64,000 bases of DNA from Malachius bipustulatus. Its lineage: Eukaryota; Arthropoda; Insecta; Coleoptera; Melyridae. Made by a program: the position numbers and the translations under genes. The notes beneath the pieces were generated by a model that was not told the DNA's origin, did no database searches, and was given only the letters and a program-made list of their open reading frames with translations. Below are positions 36,061 to 46,135 of this stretch, piece by piece. How positions within the stretch are numbered: the first letter of the stretch is position 1; each line of letters starts with the position of its first letter. The stretch lies in assembly GCA_910589415.1 (NCBI GenBank), contig OU342635.1:2976001-3040000 (forward strand), read 5' to 3'.

Positions 36061-38206
36061 AGCTAGCGAGAGTGTAAACTGCGAATTCGTAAGCGATAGT
36101 AGTTGTGAGAATGGTAGTGAAAGGAAGTAAGGACTTTTAATTCTTATTTTCGAAAAACAACCACGTCTAGATTGAAAAATAACTTAAGATGTGTAGATTG
36201 AAATGTTTGGTTTGTTCTGTAACAAAATTTATGTAAAAATATTTGTTCCCATTTTTCTGACGCTACACACTAATGAGAAGAAAGCAATTCTGTAACAGCA
36301 GAAGTGAAATGAGCAAAATTTCTTGGATTCAAATCATTCCAGATGATGAGAGACATAATACTTGCAAACGACTCGTATTTCAAACAAATTTCAGATGCCG
36401 GAACCCAGATATTCTTCTTCCCGCTGATCCCTATAAACATCCTTCACAATTTTTCAACGGATTAAATTTGGTTTGCAAATACGGTTAGAAGCGATTATAT
36501 ACAACTTCATTCAGACGAGATAGGTCGAATAGAAAGAGGTTTCAAACAAGAAGTTTCAAAAACAATTTTAATAAAGAATTTTGTATATCTTTTCTGGTCA
36601 AGTGTTGCCAGTTCTGGTAAAAGAAAACTAAACCAGATTAAAATTACATAATGCAATTGTAGAAGGATTCCTTTTAGAACCTCTAACTCTATTTTGTATG
36701 GTCGCGTGTTTATTGTACATCAGAGACCTGAAGCTGTCCTGCTCATACTCATGAGTGCAGGAGGGGAACGATTCTTGTCAGACTGCCGACTGTATCGCTG
36801 TCATTGACTCTACTCGAAGACAACATATTTACTGGAAAATTTTATTAATTTCCATATTAAAATATGCAGCGACGTGGCTGTTTTCATGCTGCCATAACAA
36901 AAAAGAATTAGGTATTTACGAATACTATATTGCTTGTAAACAGGTATGGTAAATATTATGCAGGGTGGTGTACATGTTATAAGCTTTACATTACTGTAAC
37001 ATTTTGGCATGAAATTTATTATTATTGCAACCATGGAAAATAAAACATTGAAAAGAACTCTTTTGATCGTTCTGGTGCTCATGATGGAAGAAAAATCTTT
37101 TCAACTGACAGTGATCTCGATACTATAACCAAATTATTGTCAAATTCATTGTATTGCCAATATGTACAATATTGTACAATATGGTTGCTAGTAAAACTCG
37201 CAAATAATTTATTGTTTTTTTTTTGTATTTGTACTATTTTCTACTCTACCCTTAACCATTACACCTGACAGGTCTCCTTACACATTGCCTATTTAAAATT
37301 AATGATGGTTAGCGTTTGAGAGGGCTTCAAATTAACCGTCATTTATAAAATATCGGGTTTCACTGCGTGCTTTGATTGGAATTAGGAGGGAAGGGGATAA
37401 AACTGAAAGCCCGGCGACCGCCTGTTTAGTTTTCCGTGTTGTAAACCCATTTGTTTCCTACCAGGGAAAACTGTTGCGTTCTTAATAGCAGCTTTCCAAT
37501 CATAATCATAAATAACCCAATTTAATTGCGCAACAGTTTTTCCACGAGTTCAACACTCTTTAGGCACGAAATGAACAGCGTGAAATTAGCAGGTCGTTAT
37601 GATTGAACAAAAAGTAAAAACTTGGAGCTTTTTTGTCAAATTATTGTATTTTTATTAATCATGCAAAGTATTATCTGTATCAATAACTGCTATGGCGTTA
37701 TTGTTTTGATTTTATTGATATAGTATTTTATAAAAAAAACTCGATTAAGATAAATGACAACCTTCAGAACAATTTTCCGATTTCTCTGATGTAAATATGG
37801 TAAATATATCGAAAGCTTTATTAATTAAGCAAAGTTTTACTAGCTTGATGCATTCTCAAATAGATGTTAATCAATATTATTGATTAAAGTTGAATCACTG
37901 GTTATTCACCTAAATCAATTATTACCTATGTTTAAAAACTAATAAATAAGACACAGAAGTGGGATATTGACATTCATATTACCTACGCGATACAGTGCTA
38001 GCAATATTTTTATTTCACGATAATTACGTTTATTAATGCTCTAAAATTGATGATGTTTTACAGTTGTTTCGTTTTAGAAAATTCTCATCCTAAGCTTTAT
38101 CATTTTAGTCAAAAATCGTTTATAAAATAATCGCCTCTGAACCAGATAATATTTCAATCAGCTGATTTATATTCGTGCCTATTTTTATACATCATATTAC
38201 CCATTG
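36061..38206. other. Intergenic DNA downstream of the promoter-like cluster
   Basis: No protein gene recognised. If the cluster upstream is active, the first few hundred bases would be its transcript. TGTACAATATTGTACA near 37160 is a perfect 16-bp palindrome. Confidence 0.4.
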
Positions 38207-38210
38207 AAAC

Positions 38211-39045
38211 TGTAACGGGATTTTCAGTAATGTAGGGATGATTATCCAGGGATGGATGTCTGCCCCTTTTTACCCGTGACAAGTCAATTAAAATTATAAA
38301 AGCTTTATTTACAAGTACGGTAGTTACACATATCTGTATCTGTTTAAATTAATATTGTTAATCACTGAACCATATGGGCCGGCGCTCGTCCACTGCTGGC
38401 CGTCTGATTGGTGAGAGATATCTGCGTCGGGGCATGCACCTCTGTTAATTGGCCGATCGGTCAGACGATTCACCTTCGGCTCCGCTGCGGCGCTGCGTCA
38501 GTTGCTCTCTTACCACCGCACGCTGCGTGTCTGCTGCTGCTACGACCTCCGGAATACGCGCCGTGACGGAATTGCAGGATCGACAATTCATTACATTGCG
38601 ATCCCGACGTCTGGTTTGTCTGGCCCTCAATACAGGCCAGGCGTCGTCTGAAAGGATCCGCCGGGACTTCACTACAGCCCCGGTTGATTCCCTGTTGTGA
38701 CCGGCAGTCGATCAGAGCTCAGTTCACTCTCATCGATCTCCCGACGTCCAGTTACAGTTAGGCTCGACTCATTTCATCGACCTACTGTAGCCGGCTAGGT
38801 ACTGGACGGAGTGCACTCAATACATGCCTCCTGAAGACCTCCTAGCTCAGTTCACAGGGAGGGAGATGGTTCGCGAGTCAATTCCTCGGAAGATCTGACC
38901 TGCTGCTCCGTTGGCTCTGCTTATATAGCCGGTGCCGGCGGAGATAACTGCTAATCACCGCTGTAAAAACTGTATCGTTCTGATAGACCCCTCGATTAAT
39001 TAAAATAAATAATAATAATCAACGAATGCCTTGGAATTCGTTACA
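38211..39045 (-). mobile_element. Solo LTR (835 bp) with 4-bp target duplication
   Basis: Runs TGTAACGAATTCC...ATCCCGTTACA on the minus strand, with 7-bp inverted ends TGTAACG/CGTTACA and AAAC duplicated on both sides (38207-38210 and 39046-39049). GGCTATATAAGCAGAG lies about 125 bp from the 5' end as a TATA box, and AAATAAAGC lies about 100 bp from the 3' end as a polyadenylation signal, so both agree on minus orientation. No internal retroviral sequence adjoins it, so it is the product of LTR-LTR recombination. The 4-bp duplication and TG..CA ends fit a Ty3/gypsy element. Confidence 0.75.
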
Positions 39046-39060
39046 AAACATATTTATATA

Positions 39061-39706
39061 CAGGCTTAGAACTACTTAAAGGGCCACTACAGGGATATCC
39101 TAAACCATTGAAGATACGAGGTCCGTTAAATTAGAGAAAAGTTGCGCTATTTTGTGGCCATCTCGAATCCGTCAAAACATGCAAGATATCTGTGACCGTT
39201 CCTGAGAAATCCTGAAAAAAACTGAAAAATTGAGAAATCTTATTTTTACCATATCTTTCTTGCCATTGGAAATTAATAAATAATTTTTCGTAGGCTTACA
39301 TAAGCCGTTATGAGCTATTCATCTGACGTTTCAAAAATTTTCAAAGCCGACTAGGTCCCACCGACTAGATCCCAGAGTTTTCATAGTCAACTTTCGTTTT
39401 TCTTATGGCCGCCATATTATTTTTTGGTCGTTCGATAAGAAAAAAATTATTTAACAAAAAAATAATAAATTTTAGAAAAAAAAATTGGAAAATTTTTTTC
39501 TTCTTTTTTCAAAGAAAACCAGAAATTTTTTTGCTGAAATAGGTCAATATGAAGTCATACTGCTTGCCTTATAGTTTTTTAATTTCTCTATGATATTCGG
39601 TCTAAAAAGTTATTTTTTTTTTTTTTTAAGAAGAATAAAAATTTTTGAAATTTATTTTTTGAAGTTTATTAGTTTTTGGTTTACATTACTTTTTTCTTAT
39701 CGAACG
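39061..39706. mobile_element. Palindromic element hosting the provirus, left part
   Basis: Begins TACAGGCTTAGAACTACTTAAAGG and is continued at 48575-48931 by sequence ending AGTTCTAACCCTGTA. The palindrome centre lies within this left part (near 39560), so the provirus inserted to one side of the centre. The arms share GATCCCAGAGTTTTCATAG and GTCACAGATATCTTGCATG with the 29.0-29.9 kb copy. Without the provirus the element would be about 1 kb. Confidence 0.8.
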
Positions 39707-40261
39707 ATTTACGTTTTGGGCCCTTTGAATTATGTTTTTAAAAAATTATAAAACAAATAAAAGGCGAAAAACTTTAATTGTGAGAATTACAAACTGTTCC
39801 AAGCAATGTTAAAACTACGGAATCCAGCGTAAGACTGAATTGTCTTATTATTACAAAATTATATTTTCTACGACAATAAATGTTTATATTTTAAAGTTCA
39901 CTCCTCTAGAAGCTAAGGTTACACTTTCCTGTGGGAAAGTAGAATATAAAAGATTTCCATCTACCAAGGTATTTCTAGAAATGCATATTTGCATTGTTTC
40001 AGAGTTGAAAGAACGTTGTAGTATAATATGTCCAACAACAGGATGTCAAAGAATTAAATAATAAAATAATTAAGTAAAATGCCTTGGAAGACTGCTGACA
40101 TTGGATTTTGTAATATTATCTAGAAGTAATGAATATTAATTAAAATATCTTAAATAAAACATAATCATTAAATCTATTAATTATTATCAAAGCATAATAT
40201 TAATATTAGGTAAATAAGTAGGTATTATTATATTAGTAAATAATATGGGGATAACATAACT
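39707..40261 (-). repeat. Errantivirus 3' LTR
   Basis: Same 555-bp sequence as 48016-48570. In provirus orientation it follows the polypurine tract and starts AGTTATGTTATCCCC. The 73-codon frame inside both LTRs is only a consequence of their identity. Confidence 0.93.
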
Positions 40262-40272
40262 TCTCCCTCCCT
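40262..40272 (-). promoter_or_regulatory. Polypurine tract
   Basis: Reads AGGGAGGGAGA on the minus strand directly before the 3' LTR; it primes plus-strand DNA synthesis. Confidence 0.8.
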
Positions 40273-40309
40273 AAGAGAAAAAATTAGGGGTTTTTAAACT
40301 AAAAGCACA

Positions 40310-42509
40310 CTAATTTTTAAAAGATATTTCCTGTAAAGGATCTGGTTCGACTTTCGAGTTTTTCACTTGTTTTTTAGAATACACTGTATATGCTAAATAT
40401 AAAAATATGCAGATTATCAAAATTACTAGAATTATTGTCCACACACTAATGTTATTATAATGCACTACAGGTGGCTTAATGTTGTTGACACTTTCACGAT
40501 TTTTGTCCATTAATTTCACTGCATTGTTGAGTTCATCTAGGTCAAGATGCTCTAACTGGAGTGGAGTCAATATCATGTTACTTGAAGTATTAATTACAGG
40601 TAATGACAGCTGAATCTCTGGGACGTTGACAAATTTTCTTACGGCACTTGGATTCTGGTACATGCGAATTGTTTCTTTATCTATTTTCATGTAACAATCC
40701 TCATTAATGGTTATTGTATAACTTCCAAGAAGGGCTGCTTTGCTTTCGTCCTTTTGACAAATTGTTACTGCAATCACTTCTGTTGGAATACAGTAGACTT
40801 TCGATAATCCGGCGGTTACCTTTGTAGCTAACTGCCGGATTACTGGAAACGCCGGTCTACTGGAACGTCTAATGAAAAAGAACCAAATTCGAATGTATGT
40901 AAATAAATACTTATATTTGAGGATTAAATACTCATTTTTGAGGATCTCGACTTTTGCAGCTAACGTTAATGTTTTGTGTTTTCGTTTATTATTTGCTGAC
41001 ATTGTTGGTTATTTTATTTATACAACGCACACACCTACACACCTAAGTGACTTGTGCTAAAATGTGTATTTATCTAGCAGAGAAAACTGATGAAATGCTG
41101 AAGAAGCCGTGTATGCCGGATTATAGCATAGTCGCGCACCGCTCCTGCCGGATTATAGAGTAGCTAGTATTTTTATGATGAAGGGAAAAAACGCCGGATT
41201 ACTGGCAGTGCCGGACTGCCGCAGAGCCGTATTATCGAGCTTTGACTGTAATTACTATCCACTTGTTTTCTGACACCTTCTGGATTTTGGTAGAATTGAT
41301 TGATATTGGTTTCAATTTACATTGACCATACTTATTATTAAATTTTATAAGCTGAACCTCACAGGGGCTGTCATCATGTATTTGACTGGTGCTGATTGAG
41401 TGGCACATGTATTGGCCAGAAATTATTTCTTCACATTGGTTGTCACTTAGTCCATACCTTAACTCATTTATGGAAAGGAATTTCTTTATAGGAACAATGA
41501 CTCGAAAATGGTCGTTATTTCTGATGGGGAATGCAAATAAATGAAAGTAATCATATGATTCTAATTCAACGATCGGAATTTCTAATATGAACACAATTTC
41601 ATTATTTTTTGTGTATGCTTTAATTGCAATTGTTTTTTCAAACAAGATTAGATTTTCTTTAGAGACATCGAAAGGTAGTTTATCGGTCTTAATAAAAGGT
41701 GCGATTGTTTCTAATTCTGATAACAGATCAACCGGTTCTATGATACTAGGGTGTAATGTATTAAGTTTGGCAAATGTTACTGCATTTTCCAAAGATTCAA
41801 GTATTCTTTGAATAACCGTGATTGCTGATATTATTTGGTTGAAGACAGTGTTCATAATCACTAATTCATACAGATTAGCTGTTCTTAGTTCTAGTTCATT
41901 CATAACATTGCTAACTTGCATAATTCGACTTTCCATTATTAACTGATTGCTTGTTAATTTTTGGATAGTATCATTGAATTTAATTATTGCTGTTTGAGTT
42001 AAAGAAATTTGATCTTTGATAATAACTTTCAATTTTTCTTGGTTATCAGACAGCTGTTCAATTGCTTTATCATACCTTTCGGCATCTTCATTGTCCAAGT
42101 TACCAGTAATTGCTTTGAAAATATTACCTAATCCATTTATTAGGCCTCTTTTAGATCTCGTAATCATTTGTTCAGGAATTAATTGATTAAATTTTTTTTT
42201 TGTTTCTTTAAGTCGATTTTCGATTATGTATTTATAATTATACATTTCTCTGGAATATTGATCTCCAAATCTAGTCATGTTCATCGATTGATTGATTGTC
42301 AAATAATTGTTTTCTAAAATTTTTAATTCTTTTATTAGATCAGTTAAATCGAATTTCTGTATTAAAGTCCAGTAATCTACTATATTTTGCATGTGTCCTA
42401 ATTTGAGTGGTAAAATTCCAGGGTTGTTGTCAATTTTCTGTATATTGATTTTATCATATTCTCGACCTATGGTGGAGTTGAGGATGAGGAAGATTGATCT
42501 GAAAGACAA
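40310..42509 (-). pseudogene. env: Errantivirus env (baculovirus F-like), interrupted by a DNA transposon
   Basis: The first part (41232-42509) overlaps the end of pol by 43 bases. At residues 118-121 it shows the furin-type site RSKR, followed by GLINGLGNIFKAITG, the fusion-peptide region typical of errantiviral and baculovirus F proteins. Heptad-like helices follow. The second part (40310-41002) carries the rest of the ectodomain, a hydrophobic membrane segment (about residues 184-207 of that frame, VWTIILVILIICIFLYLAY) and a short cytoplasmic tail. Between them lies the pogo-like insert 40791-41248, which ends the first frame four codons after the junction. The two flanking frames differ by the length of the insert plus its TA duplication. 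The protein encoded now lacks its membrane anchor, so this copy should not make a functional envelope. Expression would normally need a spliced env mRNA. Confidence 0.85.
40791..41248 (-). mobile_element. Pogo/Tigger-like nonautonomous element inside env
   Basis: A 458-bp insert with inverted ends CAGTAGACTTTCGATAATCC and CAGTCAAAGCTCGATAATACGG, flanked by TA on both sides (40789-40790 and 41249-41250). The TA duplication, CAGT start and CGATAA core are as in Tigger/pogo elements. On the minus strand from 41002 it begins MSANNKRKHKTLTLAAKVEIL, the start of the CENP-B/psq-type DNA-binding domain of Tigger/jerky transposases, then diverges, so it is an internally deleted derivative. It landed after the provirus inserted, since it lies inside it. 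Confidence 0.85.
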
Positions 42510-45500
42510 GGATGGCGTAAGTTTTTGAGGTGTACATATCGCTTAGTGTTATTGTCACTTATAACAGCTACATTTTTATCTGATATCTTTTCGATAACAT
42601 ATGGACCAAAATTTCTCTGCGCGGTTTTACGTCTCCTACCTTTATAATTTTTCTCATATACAGTTTGTCCTACTTTAAATTGAATGTCGCTTAATCGTTC
42701 ATTTCTCTTATCAATAACTCTATGTTTTTCCTTTTCTAATGTTTCTGAAATTGATTTATAGACAATTTTTAATTTTTCTTTGTGATTTTTCGCGTAATCT
42801 TGGTATACTTGTTGGTTATAGTGAATGTCCAAAGGATTGCGATTATCTGAATGTCCTAACATAAGTTCTAAGGGTGTAAAATTCGTGGATGAATGAATTG
42901 TATTATTATATGCTATTAGGGCATAATTCATAAGTGTTGTTATAGGTTCATTTTTAAAGGTTAATTTTAGAACTCTTATTTGCTCTAGTAATGTTGAATG
43001 TAATCGTTCTATTAAACCGTTTGAATCTGGGTGGTTCTCTGTTACAAAGTGAATTTTTATTTTATGCATTTCTAAAACATTTTGGACTGTTTCATTTTGA
43101 AACTCAGTACCGTTGTCTAAGGTAATCATAAGGGGTGTTCCGAAACAAGCAAAGTATTGCAAGAAACCTTGTGTAACGTCGATGCTATTTTTAGATGTAA
43201 TAGGGATCGCTTGTCCAAATTTAGTGAATGCATCAATAATTGTGAGGTAATTTTTTGATTCTACGACAAAAGTATCGGCATGCAATTTCTGAAATGGTTT
43301 TTCCGGAGTGGAAGTTATCATTAAAGGAATCTTGGGGGGATTTCTGTCGTATTTCGCTTTATTGCAAATGTCACATTTATTGATAAAGCTAGTGATTTTA
43401 TTTTTCATGTCGTCAAAATAATACCTTCTTTGTATTTGTTTGAGGGTCTCTGTTATACCACGGTGGTTAGTTTTCCCTACATGTTGATATTCTATAACTT
43501 GTAATTCTTCATCTGGGTCCGATATAACGATTAATTTTGAAGTACATCTAATAATATTGGGACCTGAATCATTAAATAACCGAATATAAATGTTGCTAAA
43601 ATCTTTATATAGATTTTCGGTACTAAAGTAAAAATAGTATTTCTTCTTCTCAGCTGTGTATTCTTTAAGAAACTTTTTTATTTGATCTTCGTTATTAGAT
43701 TTTGTAATATACACATTATGAATGGTTTTATTCGATTTTTTAATTATTTCTACGGGTTTAGGCTTTGTAAGAACTTCATTGATAAAGTATTGATTGGGTT
43801 TGTTATCAATTGCTTCGTCTAAAATTCTAATCGCGTTTCTGGGTTCAGAATTAGCATTAGAATTGCTTGTCTGTTCACTATCGTCATCTGAGATGTTATC
43901 TAAATTTTCAAAATCATCAATATTGACTATAACTGAATCATTATCGATTGCGTTTATTTGATCGATTTTTATTCTGCTAAGGGCATCGGCATTTCTATTA
44001 AATATTCCCTTTTTATGAATTATTTCATAATCGAATTCTTCTAGTCTAATCCTCCATCTTTGTAATTTAGAATTGGGGTCTTTTGATTTAAATAACCACA
44101 CTAAAGGGCGGTGATCTGTGTATATTTGGAACTTTCTTCCATACAGGTATGGTCTAAAATATTTGGTTGCCCAAACTATAGCAAGTAGTTCTTTCTCCAT
44201 AGCATGATAATCTTGTTCGCTTTTGTTAAGGGTTCTAGAAGCATAACATATAGGTCGGTCTTGTCCTATAGGGCCTTGACTCAAAATTGCTCCAAGGGCT
44301 ACATTTGATGCATCTGTGGTTAGTACAAATGGTTTAGAAAAGTCTGGGTATTGAAGAACAGGATGATTAGTAAGAATATTTTTTACTTTTTCAAATGCGG
44401 AAATAAATTCAGAATCGTGTACGATTTTATTGCCTTTCTTAAGACACTTGGTGAGTGGCTTGGTAATTTGAGCATAGTCCTTAATAAATTTGCGGTAATA
44501 ACCACTAAGACCTAAGAAACTTTTGATCTCTTTGTTGGTTTTTGGCAAAGGGTAATTTATTACTGCTGATATTTTATCTGGATTGGGCAAAACACCTTCA
44601 GGCGTTACAATGTGACCCAAAAAGGCTACTTCTCTTTTTAAAAACTCACTCTTATCTAACTGAATTTTAAATTTTGCTGATCTAAGCCGATCAAAGACTG
44701 CTCTCAATTTTTCTACATGCTCTTGAAGGGATGTTGAATAAATGATAATATCATCTAAGTAAACTATACATTTTTCATTTTGTATACCTCTCAGAACATT
44801 ATCCATTACACGCTGGAACGTTGCCGGTGCATTTTTTAAACCGAAGGGCATTCGTTTATATTCATAATGTCCTCGTGGGGTACTAAAGGCAGTTTTTTGT
44901 ATGTCGTTTTCGTTCATCTCTATTTGATGAAAACCCGAGGCAAGATCAAGGGTTGAAAAATATTGACATTTACCTAGCTTGTCAAGAATTTCTGTAATGT
45001 TTGGCAATGGATACCTATCATCTACAGTCTGTTCGTTAAGTTTCCGATAATCGATTACTAGCCTGTGTTTTCGTTCGCCGGAGGCATCAAGTTTTTTCGG
45101 TACGATTATTATTGGGCTACTCCAAGGTGAATCTGATGGTTGGATGATATCTTGTTCTAACAAATCTTTGATTTGTCTTTCGGCTTCTAATTGACTAGCT
45201 TGGGGTAATCGATAAGCTTTTTTGTAAATAGGTGTCTCATCTTTCAATTTAATTGAATGTTTAATTACGTTTGTGAATGTTAAAGGTAATTTATTACAAT
45301 AAAAAATATCACGATATTCATGACATAGTTTAAAAATTTCGTTTCGTTCTTGATTATTCAAATGAGATAATCTAAGATTTTGCAAATTTTCTTTTAAAAT
45401 TTGGTCAATATTGTTATTCATATTTTGATCGTTAGATGAGTTTGAATTTGATTCATCTACTTCCATTTCTTCATAACAATTTAAAGAATCAACCACTAAC

Positions 45501-46135
45501 GGTTCATTAATTTCAAATTTGACCGGAAAGTCATTAGAATTTATTACAGTGGTAATTGCAAAATTATTCTTAATATTTACTAGCGCTGTGGGTGTTTCAA
45601 CGCCGTCTTGGAATGATAAATGATTTATGATTCCTAAGGAAGAGAGGGTGTTCACAGGTATTTTTACAATTTTTTCCATTCTAGGATCAATTGTAACCGT
45701 GCATTTATTAAAATTGTTATTTCCGTAATGAATTGGAATATTTGTATCTTTAGTTTTCAAAATTTTGTTTTCAATGCTGATGTCAGCTTTTAACCTTTTA
45801 AGTAAGTCGATTCCGATAAGTCCATCGTAATTTTTGCTAAAATCAAAAATGCAAAACTTGTGATACATCATGCAATTAAAAGTTTTAGGCAAGGGTATGT
45901 TTGCAACATACTTATGCGAAGTTGTTTTATGTGCAGTTTTAATTTTGAAAGGTTCTACCTCTACATATTTCCTGTAATACTTATTTACAACATCTGGACT
46001 GATCAAAGTTCTTGATGATCCTGTATCAATTAAAAATTTCAGATTGACATGTGGAATAATAATGTAAGGTAGTAAATTTTGATTGATGTTATTTAAATCT
46101 ATTAGGTTAAATCTTGAGTTGACTGGTCCTGCTGA
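42467..46135 (-). CDS. pol: Errantivirus Pol (protease, RT, RNase H, integrase), expressed by -1 frameshift
   Basis: The pol frame is open from 46156 and is joined to gag near 46135-46141. The protease motif FLIDTGSSRTLIS lies at about 46005-46045. It is followed (residues counted from 46006) by RT at about 265-440 with YRKLN, LDLASGFHQI and the catalytic YLDD, RNase H at about 530-650 (TTDAS, KELLAIVW, YTDHRPL), and integrase at about 820-1080. The integrase shows an HHCC finger (H..H...CDICNKAK) and the D,D,E triad (HADTF, TLDNGTEF, HPDSNGLIERLHS). A basic C-terminal part ends at 42467 inside the start of env. No internal stops, full length for the family, and all catalytic residues that I can check are present. 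An apparent start at 46006 is a TTG inside the protease and is not real. Confidence 0.93.
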   Translation of the reverse strand, partial: SAGPVNSRFNLIDLNNINQNLLPYIIIPHVNLKFLIDTGSSRTLISPDVVNKYYRKYVEVEPFKIKTAHKTTSHKYVANIPLPKTFNCMMYHKFCIFDFSKNYDGLIGIDLLKRLKADISIENKILKTKDTNIPIHYGNNNFNKCTVTIDPRMEKIVKIPVNTLSSLGIINHLSFQDGVETPTALVNIKNNFAITTVINSNDFPVKFEINEPLVVDSLNCYEEMEVDESNSNSSNDQNMNNNIDQILKENLQNLRLSHLNNQERNEIFKLCHEYRDIFYCNKLPLTFTNVIKHSIKLKDETPIYKKAYRLPQASQLEAERQIKDLLEQDIIQPSDSPWSSPIIIVPKKLDASGERKHRLVIDYRKLNEQTVDDRYPLPNITEILDKLGKCQYFSTLDLASGFHQIEMNENDIQKTAFSTPRGHYEYKRMPFGLKNAPATFQRVMDNVLRGIQNEKCIVYLDDIIIYSTSLQEHVEKLRAVFDRLRSAKFKIQLDKSEFLKREVAFLGHIVTPEGVLPNPDKISAVINYPLPKTNKEIKSFLGLSGYYRKFIKDYAQITKPLTKCLKKGNKIVHDSEFISAFEKVKNILTNHPVLQYPDFSKPFVLTTDASNVALGAILSQGPIGQDRPICYASRTLNKSEQDYHAMEKELLAIVWATKYFRPYLYGRKFQIYTDHRPLVWLFKSKDPNSKLQRWRIRLEEFDYEIIHKKGIFNRNADALSRIKIDQINAIDNDSVIVNIDDFENLDNISDDDSEQTSNSNANSEPRNAIRILDEAIDNKPNQYFINEVLTKPKPVEIIKKSNKTIHNVYITKSNNEDQIKKFLKEYTAEKKKYYFYFSTENLYKDFSNIYIRLFNDSGPNIIRCTSKLIVISDPDEELQVIEYQHVGKTNHRGITETLKQIQRRYYFDDMKNKITSFINKCDICNKAKYDRNPPKIPLMITSTPEKPFQKLHADTFVVESKNYLTIIDAFTKFGQAIPITSKNSIDVTQGFLQYFACFGTPLMITLDNGTEFQNETVQNVLEMHKIKIHFVTENHPDSNGLIERLHSTLLEQIRVLKLTFKNEPITTLMNYALIAYNNTIHSSTNFTPLELMLGHSDNRNPLDIHYNQQVYQDYAKNHKEKLKIVYKSISETLEKEKHRVIDKRNERLSDIQFKVGQTVYEKNYKGRRRKTAQRNFGPYVIEKISDKNVAVISDNNTKRYVHLKNLRHPCLSDQSSSSSTPP

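Noticed and set aside
35915..36269. Clear solo LTR TGTTAGGGAG...CTACACA
   Set aside because: No target duplication or inverted end could be found, so I only list the heat-shock-type promoter motifs and mention the LTR option.
39840..40061. 73-codon frame present identically at 39840-40061 and 48149-48370
   Set aside because: It is inside the two LTRs. Identity reflects LTR duplication, and the position (R/U5 and U3 sequence) is not coding in this family.
46006..46006. Pol start at 46006
   Set aside because: The codon is TTG and lies inside the protease motif. The pol frame is open further upstream to 46156 and is entered by a frameshift.
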